Source: an uncultured Prevotella sp. (GTDB lineage: Bacteria > Bacteroidota > Bacteroidia > Bacteroidales > Bacteroidaceae). From it: DNA of 64,000 nucleotides. Both the position numbers and the translations under genes were made by a program. The notes beneath the pieces were generated by a model. The model had not been told where the DNA came from. It did no database searches and was given only the letters and a program-made list of their open reading frames with translations. The stretch is from assembly GCA_944321645.1 (NCBI GenBank), contig CALUMB010000001.1:32836-96835 (forward strand). Direction: 5' to 3'. Position 1 is the stretch's first letter. Each line of letters begins with the position of its first letter. Shown here piece by piece: positions 43,191 to 51,702 of the stretch.

Positions 43191-43793
43191 ATGGAATATT
43201 TGCTTATTTTCATATCTGCCATATTTGTGAACAACATAGTGTTGTCGCAATTCTTGGGCATTTGTCCGTTCCTTGGCGTGTCGAAGAAAATCGACACGGC
43301 CCTCGGAATGGGTGCGGCAGTGGCCTTCGTGCTTACTTTGGCAACCATCGTTACGTATCTGCTGCAGAAGTTAGTGCTTGACCAGTTCGGCATCCAATAT
43401 CTACAGACAATCGCGTTCATTCTTGTGATAGCCGCGCTTGTGCAAATGGTTGAGATAATAATGAAGAAAGTTTCGCCAGCCCTATACCAGGCTTTGGGCA
43501 TCTTCCTTCCGCTGATTACGACCAACTGCGCCGTGCTCGGCGTGGCAATTCTAGTCATCCAGAAAGAATATTCGTTGCTTGAGAGCGTAGTTTATGCTTT
43601 CTCCACTGCGCTTGGCTTCGGGCTGGCGTTGGTAATTTTTGCCGGTATGCGCGAACAACTCTCGCTCGTCAACATACCCAAGGGTATGCGCGGCATGGCC
43701 ATCGTGCTCGTTTCCGCAGGGTTGTTGAGCCTTGCCTTTATGGGCTTCTCCGGTGTTGACGGTGGACTGAGGACTTTGTTCGGGCTTGACTGA
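43191..43793 (+). CDS. rnfA: Rnf complex subunit RnfA
   Basis: Six-helix integral membrane subunit homologous to NqrE, inverted in topology relative to RnfE. The 200-residue protein has [33 protein letters not shown] with the N-terminal Fe-S Cys, and [16 protein letters not shown] with the second. Last gene of rnfBCDGEA; a strong terminator follows at 43947. Confidence 0.95.
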   Translation: MEYLLIFISAIFVNNIVLSQFLGICPFLGVSKKIDTALGMGAAVAFVLTLATIVTYLLQKLVLDQFGIQYLQTIAFILVIAALVQMVEIIMKKVSPALYQALGIFLPLITTNCAVLGVAILVIQKEYSLLESVVYAFSTALGFGLALVIFAGMREQLSLVNIPKGMRGMAIVLVSAGLLSLAFMGFSGVDGGLRTLFGLD

Positions 43794-44011
43794 TTTGTTT
43801 TGTTGCTTATTTTGCGAATGGCTATCGATGGCGAGCAGTCTGTTTCCATGGGTCAAAGCCGAATGCAGGCTTAAGCCAAACTTAGGAAACTTAAAGAAGC
43901 TGTCGTGTTGAGCATCAAAAAGTAGGCACGGAGCTTTAAATTACGGGGGAGCGGAAAGATAAAAAATCATAATTTTGTCTTTCCGCTCCCTTGTTTTATT
44001 TAGTTTTATGC
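43794..44011. other. Intergenic gap between rnfA and galE promoter
   Basis: Noncoding; holds only the rnf terminator at 43947-43990, about 150 bases downstream of rnfA, and then the galE promoter. The 170-base galE leader (44020-44193) shows nothing recognisable. Confidence 0.6.
43947..43990 (+). terminator. Terminator of rnf operon
   Basis: GGGAGCGGAAAGA (43947-43959) pairs with TCTTTCCGCTCCC (43978-43990), followed by a T-rich run. Confidence 0.85.
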
Positions 44012-44019
44012 TACCTTTG
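44012..44019 (+). promoter_or_regulatory. -7 box (TACCTTTG) of galE
   Basis: TACCTTTG immediately downstream of the rnf terminator; a TTG at 43991-43993 could be the -33 element, spaced 18 bases. Leader of about 170 bases. Confidence 0.7.
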
Positions 44020-44193
44020 TAGTAATTAAGAAGTGAAGGTTGAATGCGCCTAAAAGTGCAGGCTTTTCGTGCAATGGCGATTTTGTCCATGCGCAAAAGC
44101 GTGGCGTTGACGACAGCAAAGAGCGCCAATAGCCGTTTCTTCCTTTGTGGGGTCGATAGAATAACTAATTTAAACGAAAAATAGGACTACAAG

Positions 44194-45231
44194 ATGAAAC
44201 AAACAATTTTGGTTACCGGCGGCACGGGCTTCATTGGCTCCCACACTACGGTAGAGTTGCAGGATGCTGGCTACAAGGTCGTCATTGTGGATAATCTGTC
44301 AAACTCGCAAGCAAGCGTAATCGACGGTATCGAGAAAATCACTCACGTCCGCCCGGCTTTCGAGCAGGTGGATTGCCGCGACATTGAGGCAATGGACAGA
44401 GTGTTCGCCAAGTACCCCGACATTGAAGGCATCATCCACTTTGCAGCAAGCAAAGCCGTGGGCGAGAGCGTAGAGAAGCCGTTGCTTTATTATCGCAACA
44501 ACATTGTCAGCCTTCTCAACCTTCTTGAACTTATGCCCAAGCATGGGGTAAAGGGCATCATCTTCTCTTCGAGTTGCACAGTTTATGGCCAGCCAGACCC
44601 GGAAAACCTTCCCGTCACCGAGGATGCGCCCATCAAACCTGCTGAAAGCCCTTACGGAAACACCAAGCAGGTGAACGAGGAGATAATCCGCGACTACATC
44701 AATAGCGGCGCTCCAATAAAAGCCATCCTTCTCCGCTATTTCAATCCTATAGGCTCACATCCTTCGGCTATAATCGGTGAGATGCCTAATGGCGTGCCAA
44801 TGAATCTAATCCCCTACGTGACGCAGACGGCAATAGGCATTCGCCAGCAGCTCAAAGTGTTTGGCAACGACTACGACACGCCTGACGGAACTTGCATCCG
44901 CGACTATATCTATGTGGTCGACCTCGCCAAAGCCCATGTGAAGGCCATGGAGCGTGTGCTCGACAGCGATAGCGACAAGCTCGAAGTGTTCAATGTCGGC
45001 ACGGGGCATGGCGTGAGCACGAAGCAAATCATCGACGCATTCGAGAAGGCGACAGGTGTCAAGCTGAATTGGGCTTACGCCCCAAGGCGTGCCGGCGATA
45101 TCGAGAAGGTGTGGGCAAACCCTGAAAAGGCCAATAAAGTGCTTGGCTGGAAGGCAGAGACGAGCCTTGAGGACACGCTAAAGTCGGCGTGGAACTGGCA
45201 GAAGCACCTTCGCGAAGAAGGCATACAATAA
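44194..45231 (+). CDS. galE: UDP-glucose 4-epimerase GalE
   Basis: Interconverts UDP-glucose and UDP-galactose (and possibly the N-acetyl forms). The 345-residue extended SDR has GGTGFIGSHTTVEL (NAD site), SSSCTVYGQP, the catalytic YGNTK (Tyr/Lys), RYFNPIGSHPSAIIGEMPNGVPMNL and VDLAKAHVKAME. Full length. It supplies UDP-galactose for surface glycans and could serve the Leloir pathway along with GH2 activity; no galK/galT is nearby. Single-gene unit with promoter and terminator. Confidence 0.95.
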   Translation: MKQTILVTGGTGFIGSHTTVELQDAGYKVVIVDNLSNSQASVIDGIEKITHVRPAFEQVDCRDIEAMDRVFAKYPDIEGIIHFAASKAVGESVEKPLLYYRNNIVSLLNLLELMPKHGVKGIIFSSSCTVYGQPDPENLPVTEDAPIKPAESPYGNTKQVNEEIIRDYINSGAPIKAILLRYFNPIGSHPSAIIGEMPNGVPMNLIPYVTQTAIGIRQQLKVFGNDYDTPDGTCIRDYIYVVDLAKAHVKAMERVLDSDSDKLEVFNVGTGHGVSTKQIIDAFEKATGVKLNWAYAPRRAGDIEKVWANPEKANKVLGWKAETSLEDTLKSAWNWQKHLREEGIQ

Positions 45232-45260
45232 AAATTCATAGTCGTTCACGTATTAAGGAG

Positions 45261-45304
45261 AGAGGCGGAACCTAACGTTAAAACGCAGGTTTCGCCTCTT
45301 TTTC
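45261..45304 (+). terminator. Terminator of galE
   Basis: AGAGGCGGAACC (45261-45272) pairs with GGTTTCGCCTCT (45288-45299, one G-U), followed by TTTTTC. Confidence 0.85.
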
Positions 45305-45722
45305 TTGTCGCGCAATGAAATTCATGGATGTGTTGGCTTCCGCAAAAAAGCCTTTGGCTCTTGCCGCGATGGCGTGGTTAGGATTTGGCAGACCGCGTGT
45401 GTTAATCAATGTAAACACGCAGCCATTTGGACTTGTTCCTCTAACAAATTGGTTTCCAGCGTGTTGCGGCAACGGGCATTTTGCATTCTAAAACGGCCTG
45501 TTTGGGGCTGCGAAACGGCTCGTTTCAGAGTGCGAAACAGGCCGTTTTAGGACACAAGACGCCACGTTTGATAGAGAGGCATTATGGGTTTAACACGCAT
45601 TAACACAGTGGGCGTGGTTTTGTTAGGTCGCCAGGCGTGTTCTATTCTCTGCTTTTTTTGTTATTGGGCGCACAGCTTGCATTGCCAGGCGCAGGCGTTG
45701 TATCGGTGGTGCAGGCCGGGAG
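45305..45722. other. Intergenic gap holding 22-bp array copy 4
   Basis: Between convergent galE and the alpha/beta hydrolase. It contains the array at 45490-45577 and the flank AACAAATTGGTTTCCAGC (45443-45460), shared with copy 3. Nothing else was recognised. Confidence 0.65.
45490..45577 (+). repeat. 22-bp repeat array, copy 4 (four units)
   Basis: Units 45490-45511, 45512-45533, 45534-45555 and 45556-45577, in exact register. Cores AAAACGGCCTGTTTG, GAAACGGCTCGTTTC, GAAACAGGCCGTTTT and AAGACGCCACGTTTG. A degenerate unit precedes with a one-base shift. Confidence 0.85.
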
Positions 45723-46940
45723 TCAATTTGCTTGCCGCCCACTTTTGGGGGCTTGCTGCGGCTTTTTCATGTGCTTGGTGAAGAACTCCAAGGCTGCTGC
45801 CTGCATCCTTTTCCCGCACGAGTGGTTGGCATCCCACAATTCGGTTACGAGGTTGTCCGCCGCACCCTGGCTTTGCCACGTGTCGCGCATGATGGCGAAG
45901 GCTTCCTTAGTGCCGTCTACAGGGAAAAGGTGGTCGCGGCTCCCGTTGATAAACATCATGGGCTTCGGGCAGGCCATGCTTGCAATGTGCGGATAGTCGA
46001 GATACTGCCGCAGCCCCGGTAGGCAGTTGGCGAACCCGCCGTTTTCGCGCTTATTGTCCTTTGTAGACATCTGCACGTCGGTCGTGGTCATCCAGCATAC
46101 GGCCCCGCCGGCTTTAATCTTGTCGCACAGGGCTGCAAGCATCCACGACCGGTAAGCCCCCATCGAACACCCGAAGCACCCTATGTTGCTACCGTCCACT
46201 TCCGGGAGCGTGGCCATGAACTCGGTTGCTGCAATGTCGTCGTAAGTCATAAAGGCACAGAGGTTGCGGCCAAGCATCATCATATTGCCGGCTATTATGT
46301 CGTATTTGCTGCGGTCAACGCCCTCTTCGCGCCCGCGCTCGCCCCACATCGGTGCATCAGCCGTGAACACGACGAATCCGTTCCGCGCGAAATAGTCGCC
46401 TACAAATTGCCCTTCGTAGAGTTTGCCTGCCCAAGCCATGGCATCGTTGACCACAGCGGAGTCAACGCCAAACGGGCGCACCATTTTCTCCTTTCCGATG
46501 AACAGGTGGCCTCCATGGTCGTGCAACAAGTTGATGGCGGGAAACGGCCCCTTGCCGTCAGGAACGAGCAGGTAGGCCGTGATTCTTGAGTAGGCGTTGA
46601 TGTTGAACCTTATTCTTCGCGCAGTGTATCCTTCGCGCCTCTCTTCGCCAACCACTTCCATGTCAAACTTTTCGGCTCTCTGCGGCGGTGCCATCATGCA
46701 TTCAAGGACCTGTTGGCGAGCCATGGCCCGCCAAACGTCGAAGTCGCCTACATTGCAGTTGCCCCATGCCAGAGGATAAGTAAGTTCGTTTTTCAGTTCC
46801 TCGACATATTTTGGAAGTTCAAACGAAAATTCATAGTTTTCGCGTTTTTGCAATTTGGACTTCTTCTTTTGTGCCTGGGTTGGCAAAGCGAAGCAAACCG
46901 TTAGTGCCGCAAAGGCGGCTGCGTATAGTCTTTTGCGCAT
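45723..46940 (-). CDS. Secreted alpha/beta hydrolase (acetylxylan esterase/dienelactone hydrolase type)
   Basis: A 405-residue exported esterase or peptidase-like hydrolase. The signal peptide covers residues 1-23 (ALPTQAQ). The catalytic triad is visible as S259 in GCFGCSMGAY (GxSxG), D336 in NGSRDHLFP and H373 in DANHSCG; an oxyanion-type loop LLHDHGGH is at 138-145. The layout fits the Bacteroidetes abhydrolase_7/acetylxylan esterase group acting on acylated glycans, but the substrate cannot be inferred from the context. Own promoter; no terminator seen before the array. Confidence 0.85.
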   Translation of the reverse strand: MRKRLYAAAFAALTVCFALPTQAQKKKSKLQKRENYEFSFELPKYVEELKNELTYPLAWGNCNVGDFDVWRAMARQQVLECMMAPPQRAEKFDMEVVGEERREGYTARRIRFNINAYSRITAYLLVPDGKGPFPAINLLHDHGGHLFIGKEKMVRPFGVDSAVVNDAMAWAGKLYEGQFVGDYFARNGFVVFTADAPMWGERGREEGVDRSKYDIIAGNMMMLGRNLCAFMTYDDIAATEFMATLPEVDGSNIGCFGCSMGAYRSWMLAALCDKIKAGGAVCWMTTTDVQMSTKDNKRENGGFANCLPGLRQYLDYPHIASMACPKPMMFINGSRDHLFPVDGTKEAFAIMRDTWQSQGAADNLVTELWDANHSCGKRMQAAALEFFTKHMKKPQQAPKSGRQAN

Positions 46941-46989
46941 TATGGGTTGATTTGTTGTTAAATATTAGTGTACTGGTATCACTACATTG

Positions 46990-46997
46990 CAAAAGTA
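46990..46997 (-). promoter_or_regulatory. -7 box (TACTTTTG) of alpha/beta hydrolase
   Basis: Minus-strand TACTTTTG, about 50 bases upstream of the ATG at 46940. The remainder of the 308-base divergent gap (46941-47248) holds only the opposing promoter at 47133. Confidence 0.65.
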
Positions 46998-47132
46998 GTC
47001 AAATTTGTCTTGCCTGCAAAATTATTCTACTTAAATCGGCATACGACGTTATTATAAGCTCCCCGTCTTTCTAAAATGAACGTTTACATGACAAAAAGCG
47101 CATAATCCCCTTGCCGATTGACATTATTTCAT

Positions 47133-47140
47133 TATATTTG
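47133..47140 (+). promoter_or_regulatory. -7 box (TATATTTG) of FAD-dependent gene
   Basis: TATATTTG with a leader of about 100 bases before the ATG at 47249. Confidence 0.65.
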
Positions 47141-47248
47141 CAAAACATAAAAAGCATCATGTCTCATTTCGTTGTCAACCGATGCAACTGTTGGGGCGTG
47201 GCGGTGCACAGCCTTTGGTTCTGTGCGGCGCATTATTTTAGATAATGT

Positions 47249-48817
47249 ATGATAAAAGAATGTCAGTTGAGGGTGACGCCGCAGACGGCTGCCGAAGGCG
47301 ACCGCCTGCGCTTGTATGTGGCTAAGCAAGAGGGCATCGACGTGCGCACGATAACGGAGGTGAGGGTGTTGAGGAAAAGCATCGATGCCAGGCAGCGCAA
47401 CATTGCCGTGAACCTCAAGTTGCGGGTCTACATTGGCGAAGAGCCGCAGGAGTCTGCTTTTATCCCTATCGACTATCCGTGTGTGGCTGGAGCCAGGCGC
47501 GTGGTCGTGGTTGGCGAGGGGCCTGCGGGGCTATTTGCCGCCTTGCGGCTGATCGAACTCGGCTTGTGTCCCGTGGTCGTGGAGCGTGGCAAGGACGTCA
47601 GGGCGCGTAAGCGTGACATCGCCTCAATTCCGCGCCTGCAAAAGGTAGACCCAGAAAGCAACTATTGCTTCGGTGAGGGCGGGGCAGGGGCTTACTCCGA
47701 CGGAAAATTGTACACCCGCAGCAAGAAGCGCGGAAATGTAGACCGCATATTAAACATATTCTGCCAGCATGGTGCCCCGCTGTCCATCCTTTCCGATGCC
47801 CATCCCCACATTGGCACCGACAAGTTGCCGCGGGTTATTGAATCCATGCGCAACACCATTATCAGTGCAGGTGGCGAGGTACACCACCAAACGCGCATGG
47901 ACGCGCTCTTGCTTGACGGCGGGAAGCGCGTGGAAGGCATTGCCGCTACTAACCTCGCCACGGGGAAGACCGTAGAGTTTCGCGGCCCGGTAATCCTGGC
48001 CACCGGCCATTCCGCAAGGGATGTCTATGGCTACCTCCATTCGGCTGGCGTTGCGCTTGAGGCCAAGGGCATTGCCGTTGGCGTGAGGCTCGAACACCCC
48101 TCGGAACTAATAGACAAGATACAGTACCATAATCCCAACGGGCGTGGGCGTTACCTTCCTGCTGCCGAATACTCGTTCGTCACCCAGGTGGAAGGTCGCG
48201 GCGTCTACTCCTTCTGTATGTGTCCGGGAGGCTTTGTCATACCGGCTGCCACGTCCCACGGGCAGGTGGTTGTCAACGGCATGAGCCCGGCGAGCCGCGC
48301 CGGCCGGTGGTCGAATAGCGGCATGGTGGTGGAGACGAGGCCGGCAGACATAGAAGGCGACGGCCCACTCAAAGTGATGCGATGGCAAGAGCGGCTCGAA
48401 CGCCTTTGCTGGACGCAGGCGGGGATGCGCCAGGCAGCCCCTGCCCAACGCATGATGGACTTTGTAAGCGGGAAGTTGAGCTACGACTTGCCGCGCTCGT
48501 CATACGCCCCCGGCCTTGTGTCTTCGCCGCTCCACTTCTGGCTGCCAGATGAAATCAGTGTGAGATTGCGGCGCGGCTTCGAGGAGTTTGGGCGCAAGAG
48601 CCGTGGTTTCCTTACGAATGAGGCCGTGCTGATGGCCATAGAGACGCGCACGTCGGCCCCGGTGCGCATACGGCGCGACGCGGCCACGCTGATGCACATA
48701 GGCGTCGAGGGGCTGTTTCCGTGCGGCGAGGGCGCAGGCTATGCCGGCGGCATCGTCTCGGCCGCCATCGACGGCGAGCGTTGCGCCGAGATGTGCTTGC
48801 AATACATAAATGCCTGA
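47249..48817 (+). CDS. COG2509-type FAD-dependent oxidoreductase
   Basis: A 522-residue cytoplasmic flavoprotein. An N-terminal 85-residue ferredoxin-like domain (IKECQLRVTPQTAAEGDRLR ... FIPIDYPCV) precedes an FAD-binding Rossmann motif VVVVGEGPAGLFAALRLIELG, an ERG(K)DVRARKRD segment, and CFGEGGAGAYSDGKLYTR, characteristic of uncharacterised FAD-dependent dehydrogenases of COG2509. The C-terminal GEGAGYAGGIVSAAIDG closes the FAD site. Substrate unknown. Only 69 bases separate it from the GH2 gene; no terminator between them was seen. Confidence 0.88.
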   Translation: MIKECQLRVTPQTAAEGDRLRLYVAKQEGIDVRTITEVRVLRKSIDARQRNIAVNLKLRVYIGEEPQESAFIPIDYPCVAGARRVVVVGEGPAGLFAALRLIELGLCPVVVERGKDVRARKRDIASIPRLQKVDPESNYCFGEGGAGAYSDGKLYTRSKKRGNVDRILNIFCQHGAPLSILSDAHPHIGTDKLPRVIESMRNTIISAGGEVHHQTRMDALLLDGGKRVEGIAATNLATGKTVEFRGPVILATGHSARDVYGYLHSAGVALEAKGIAVGVRLEHPSELIDKIQYHNPNGRGRYLPAAEYSFVTQVEGRGVYSFCMCPGGFVIPAATSHGQVVVNGMSPASRAGRWSNSGMVVETRPADIEGDGPLKVMRWQERLERLCWTQAGMRQAAPAQRMMDFVSGKLSYDLPRSSYAPGLVSSPLHFWLPDEISVRLRRGFEEFGRKSRGFLTNEAVLMAIETRTSAPVRIRRDAATLMHIGVEGLFPCGEGAGYAGGIVSAAIDGERCAEMCLQYINA

Positions 48818-48886
48818 ATAAGCCTGGTGGTTGGTAGCCGGTGTTTTTTATCCTTTGAATTCTAATCATTAACTATAACTAAGAAC

Positions 48887-51298
48887 ATGAAGCGAATAGC
48901 ATTATTCCTTTGGGCGCTGGCGGCCATATTGCCGCTGGCAGCCGCCGACAGTGGACGCATAGTCCAGAACTTTAACTTCGGCTGGCGTTTCCACGCCGGC
49001 GACGTAGAGGGGGCGCAGGCCGCCGCATTCGACGACAGCGGGTGGCAGGAGATTGTCGTGCCGCACGATTTCCAAATCTACCAGCCGTGGGTGGCTCCCG
49101 CCGCCGATGAGAAGGCCGACAACAGCGACATTGGCAGCAACGTGAAGAGCCGTCTCAGCTCGCGCGGGTTCAAGGAGATGGGCATAGGATGGTACCGCAA
49201 GACCTTCACTCCCGCCGATTCCTTGAAAGGTAAGCGTATCTTGCTCGACTTCGAGGGAATAATGCTCGTGGGCGACGTCTACCTTAACGGAGAGCGTATA
49301 GGAGGCACTGAATACGGCTATCTCGGTTTTGATGCCGACGTGTCAAAGCTGCTGAAGTTCGGTCAGGAGAACGTCGTGGCCGTAAAGGCCAACACGCAGA
49401 GGCCGGAGAACTCCCGCTGGTACACCGGCGGTGGGCTATACCGCGACGTGAAGCTCATCGTCACCGACCCGCAGCAGTACTTCACCCGCCACCCGCTCTA
49501 CATCACTACTCCGAGCGTGAGCGAGGCAAGGGCCACGGTGATGGTGCAGGCGGAGATGGCTTGCTACCTGCGCGTAAAAGACCTAAAGGTGAACGCCAAG
49601 ATTGTTGACCCCGCAGGAAATGTCGTGTACGAGAAGACGAATGCCATACATTACAATCGTGGGCAGAAGGTGAACGAATACATAGTTGACAGCATCACGC
49701 TCGAATCGCCGAAGCTTTGGAGCTGTGAAACGCCAAACCTCTATGAAGCGGTGGTCACGCTCTATCGCCCCGACGGCACCGTGGCTGACCAAGTGAGCGA
49801 ACACTTCGGCGTGCGTTGGTTTGAGTATTCGCCGGTCTTTGGCTTCAAGCTCAATGGCAAGAAGGTGCTCTTCATGGGCAATGCCAATCACCACACCCTC
49901 GGCGCCCTCGGCGCTGCGGCCTATCCACGCGCCATGGAAAAGCGCATACAGTTGCTTAAGGAGTTCGGCTTCAACCACATCCGCACGTCGCACAACCCAT
50001 ACAGTGAGTCATTCCTCGACCTTTGCGACAAATACGGTATGCTCGTCGTTGACGAGCTTTACGACAAATGGCTCACCCAATATGCCGGCGGACGCACCGA
50101 ATGGCTCAACCTGTGGCAGCACGACGTGCCGGAGTTCGTAAAGCGTGACCGTAACCACCCGTCGGTGGTGATGTGGAGCCTCGGCAACGAGCTTCAGCAG
50201 TATTGGTCGCTGCCATTTGCCGATTGGGGTGTCACTCCCTACCGCCTGCAGCGTGAGCTGCTCATGCGCTACGACAAGACGCGCCCAGTCACCGTGGCCA
50301 TGCACCCGCGCACCCGCAGCCTTACCACAGATTCAATACCGGCCCCGCTTGCCCTCGTCACCGACATTGCCTCCTACAACTACCGCTATATGTATTTCCC
50401 GGGCGACAGCCGCCGTTTTCCAAACATGATTTTCTACCAGAGTGAGGCAAACAACTCGATGATGGGACCCAACTTCTTCGAGATGGATCTCGACAAGGTG
50501 GTGGGTCTGGCCTACTGGGGCATGATCGATTACCTCGGCGAGTCCAATGGCTGGCCCGCAAAGGGTTGGGTGCAAGGAGCCTTCGACATAGCCCTCGACC
50601 CCAAGCCCAAGGCATACCTGCTGAGAAGTATGTTCAAGCCCGACGAGCCTGTCGTACACATCGGTATCGTTGACAGCGAGAGCAACGCCGTGTGGAACGA
50701 TGTCGTGGTAGGTTCCGAAGGGCTGTCCGATCATTGGAACCGCAAGGAGGGCAGCACGCTGTCGCTCTATACCTACACCAACGCCGACGAAGTGGAACTG
50801 CTTGTCAACGGCAAGAGCCTCGGCGTGAAGCAGAACACCACTGCCCCTAAGAGCCGCAACAGGATTAAGTGGGATGGCGTGAAGTATGAGCCGGGCTACG
50901 TCGAGGCAGTTGCCAAAAAGGGCGGCAAGGTAGTGGCACGCCACAAGATAGAGACCGCGGGTGATGCCGTCAAGCTCACTGCCGAATCGGACAACACGGA
51001 ATGGAAGGCAGACGGGCAAGACCTGCAGCACATCAAAGTGTGCGCAGTAGACAAGAAGGGTCGCCGTGTGCAGGGAACACAAGGAGAGGTGACCTTCGAG
51101 GTGGAAGGCCCGGCAGAGATTCTTGGCGTAATTAACGGCGACATGGCCAGCGACGAGCTTACCGTAGGCAACAAGCGAAAGCTCTATCGAGGCACGGCAA
51201 CAGTTATATTGCGTTCAAAGCGCGAGCCGGGCAAGGTCAGGCTCACCGCAACCACCCCTGGGCTAAAGCAGGCCAAGGTGGAGTTTAAGACTAACTGA
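48887..51298 (+). CDS. Secreted GH2 glycosidase (beta-galactosidase-like)
   Basis: An 803-residue exported glycoside hydrolase. The signal peptide ends near residue 20 (PLAAADS). Domains in order: sugar-binding jelly roll (about 25-195, NFNFGWRFHAGD ... RWYTGGGLYRDV), immunoglobulin-like domain (about 197-310), TIM barrel (about 311-620) with NANHHTLGALG, RTSHNPYSESFLDLCDKYGM, acid/base E435 in SLGNEL, and probable nucleophile E520 in FYQSEANN, then DUF4982-like and C-terminal Ig-like domains (VKLTAESDNTEWKADGQDLQHIKV). GH2 covers galactosidases, mannosidases and glucuronidases; specificity is not assignable. No SusC/SusD pair is nearby, so this is not an evident polysaccharide-utilisation locus. 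Confidence 0.9.
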   Translation: MKRIALFLWALAAILPLAAADSGRIVQNFNFGWRFHAGDVEGAQAAAFDDSGWQEIVVPHDFQIYQPWVAPAADEKADNSDIGSNVKSRLSSRGFKEMGIGWYRKTFTPADSLKGKRILLDFEGIMLVGDVYLNGERIGGTEYGYLGFDADVSKLLKFGQENVVAVKANTQRPENSRWYTGGGLYRDVKLIVTDPQQYFTRHPLYITTPSVSEARATVMVQAEMACYLRVKDLKVNAKIVDPAGNVVYEKTNAIHYNRGQKVNEYIVDSITLESPKLWSCETPNLYEAVVTLYRPDGTVADQVSEHFGVRWFEYSPVFGFKLNGKKVLFMGNANHHTLGALGAAAYPRAMEKRIQLLKEFGFNHIRTSHNPYSESFLDLCDKYGMLVVDELYDKWLTQYAGGRTEWLNLWQHDVPEFVKRDRNHPSVVMWSLGNELQQYWSLPFADWGVTPYRLQRELLMRYDKTRPVTVAMHPRTRSLTTDSIPAPLALVTDIASYNYRYMYFPGDSRRFPNMIFYQSEANNSMMGPNFFEMDLDKVVGLAYWGMIDYLGESNGWPAKGWVQGAFDIALDPKPKAYLLRSMFKPDEPVVHIGIVDSESNAVWNDVVVGSEGLSDHWNRKEGSTLSLYTYTNADEVELLVNGKSLGVKQNTTAPKSRNRIKWDGVKYEPGYVEAVAKKGGKVVARHKIETAGDAVKLTAESDNTEWKADGQDLQHIKVCAVDKKGRRVQGTQGEVTFEVEGPAEILGVINGDMASDELTVGNKRKLYRGTATVILRSKREPGKVRLTATTPGLKQAKVEFKTN

Positions 51299-51342
51299 CG
51301 CGCCGGGCGCAACGCCTCAGACTTTTTGGATGACATTGCAAT

Positions 51343-51386
51343 ATCCCGCCTTAGGCACCACGCCGATGGCGGGATTTATCTTTTTT
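51343..51386 (+). terminator. Terminator of GH2 gene
   Basis: ATCCCGCC (51343-51350) pairs with GGCGGGAT (51368-51375), then TTATCTTTTTT. Confidence 0.85.
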
Positions 51387-51702
51387 GCCAGCAAAATGCC
51401 GCGCAGTGGGAGGGGGTACTGCACCTGATTTCCAATATTTCGCAGTAACCAAACGTCTCAGACCTAAACTCATGGCGTGCCACGACATTGAAGCCATACG
51501 CCGGGAGCAGCAGGAACCGTCGGCCCATGAGTGCAAACAATCAACCACCAACTGCCGGCCAAGCGAACCGACATAATGGTGTCACAATGCCGACCGCAGG
51601 AAACGACAATGCAAGGTTTCCCGTGGCCGGCATCATTTTTCATGGGCTGTGCCGCGTTTTGGCACTGTCACGAAGTAAATTTGCACCAAAACAACTTACG
51701 AC
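51387..51702. other. Intergenic gap before GNAT-AAA+ gene
   Basis: About 300 bases after the GH2 terminator. Short open frames on both strands show no family resemblance. It ends in the promoter at 51676. Base composition is close to the neighbours, with no obvious junction or direct repeat that would mark an insertion. Confidence 0.5.
51676..51683 (+). promoter_or_regulatory. -7 box (TAAATTTG) of GNAT-AAA+ gene
   Basis: TAAATTTG, 19 bases before the ATG at 51703, giving a very short leader. Confidence 0.65.
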
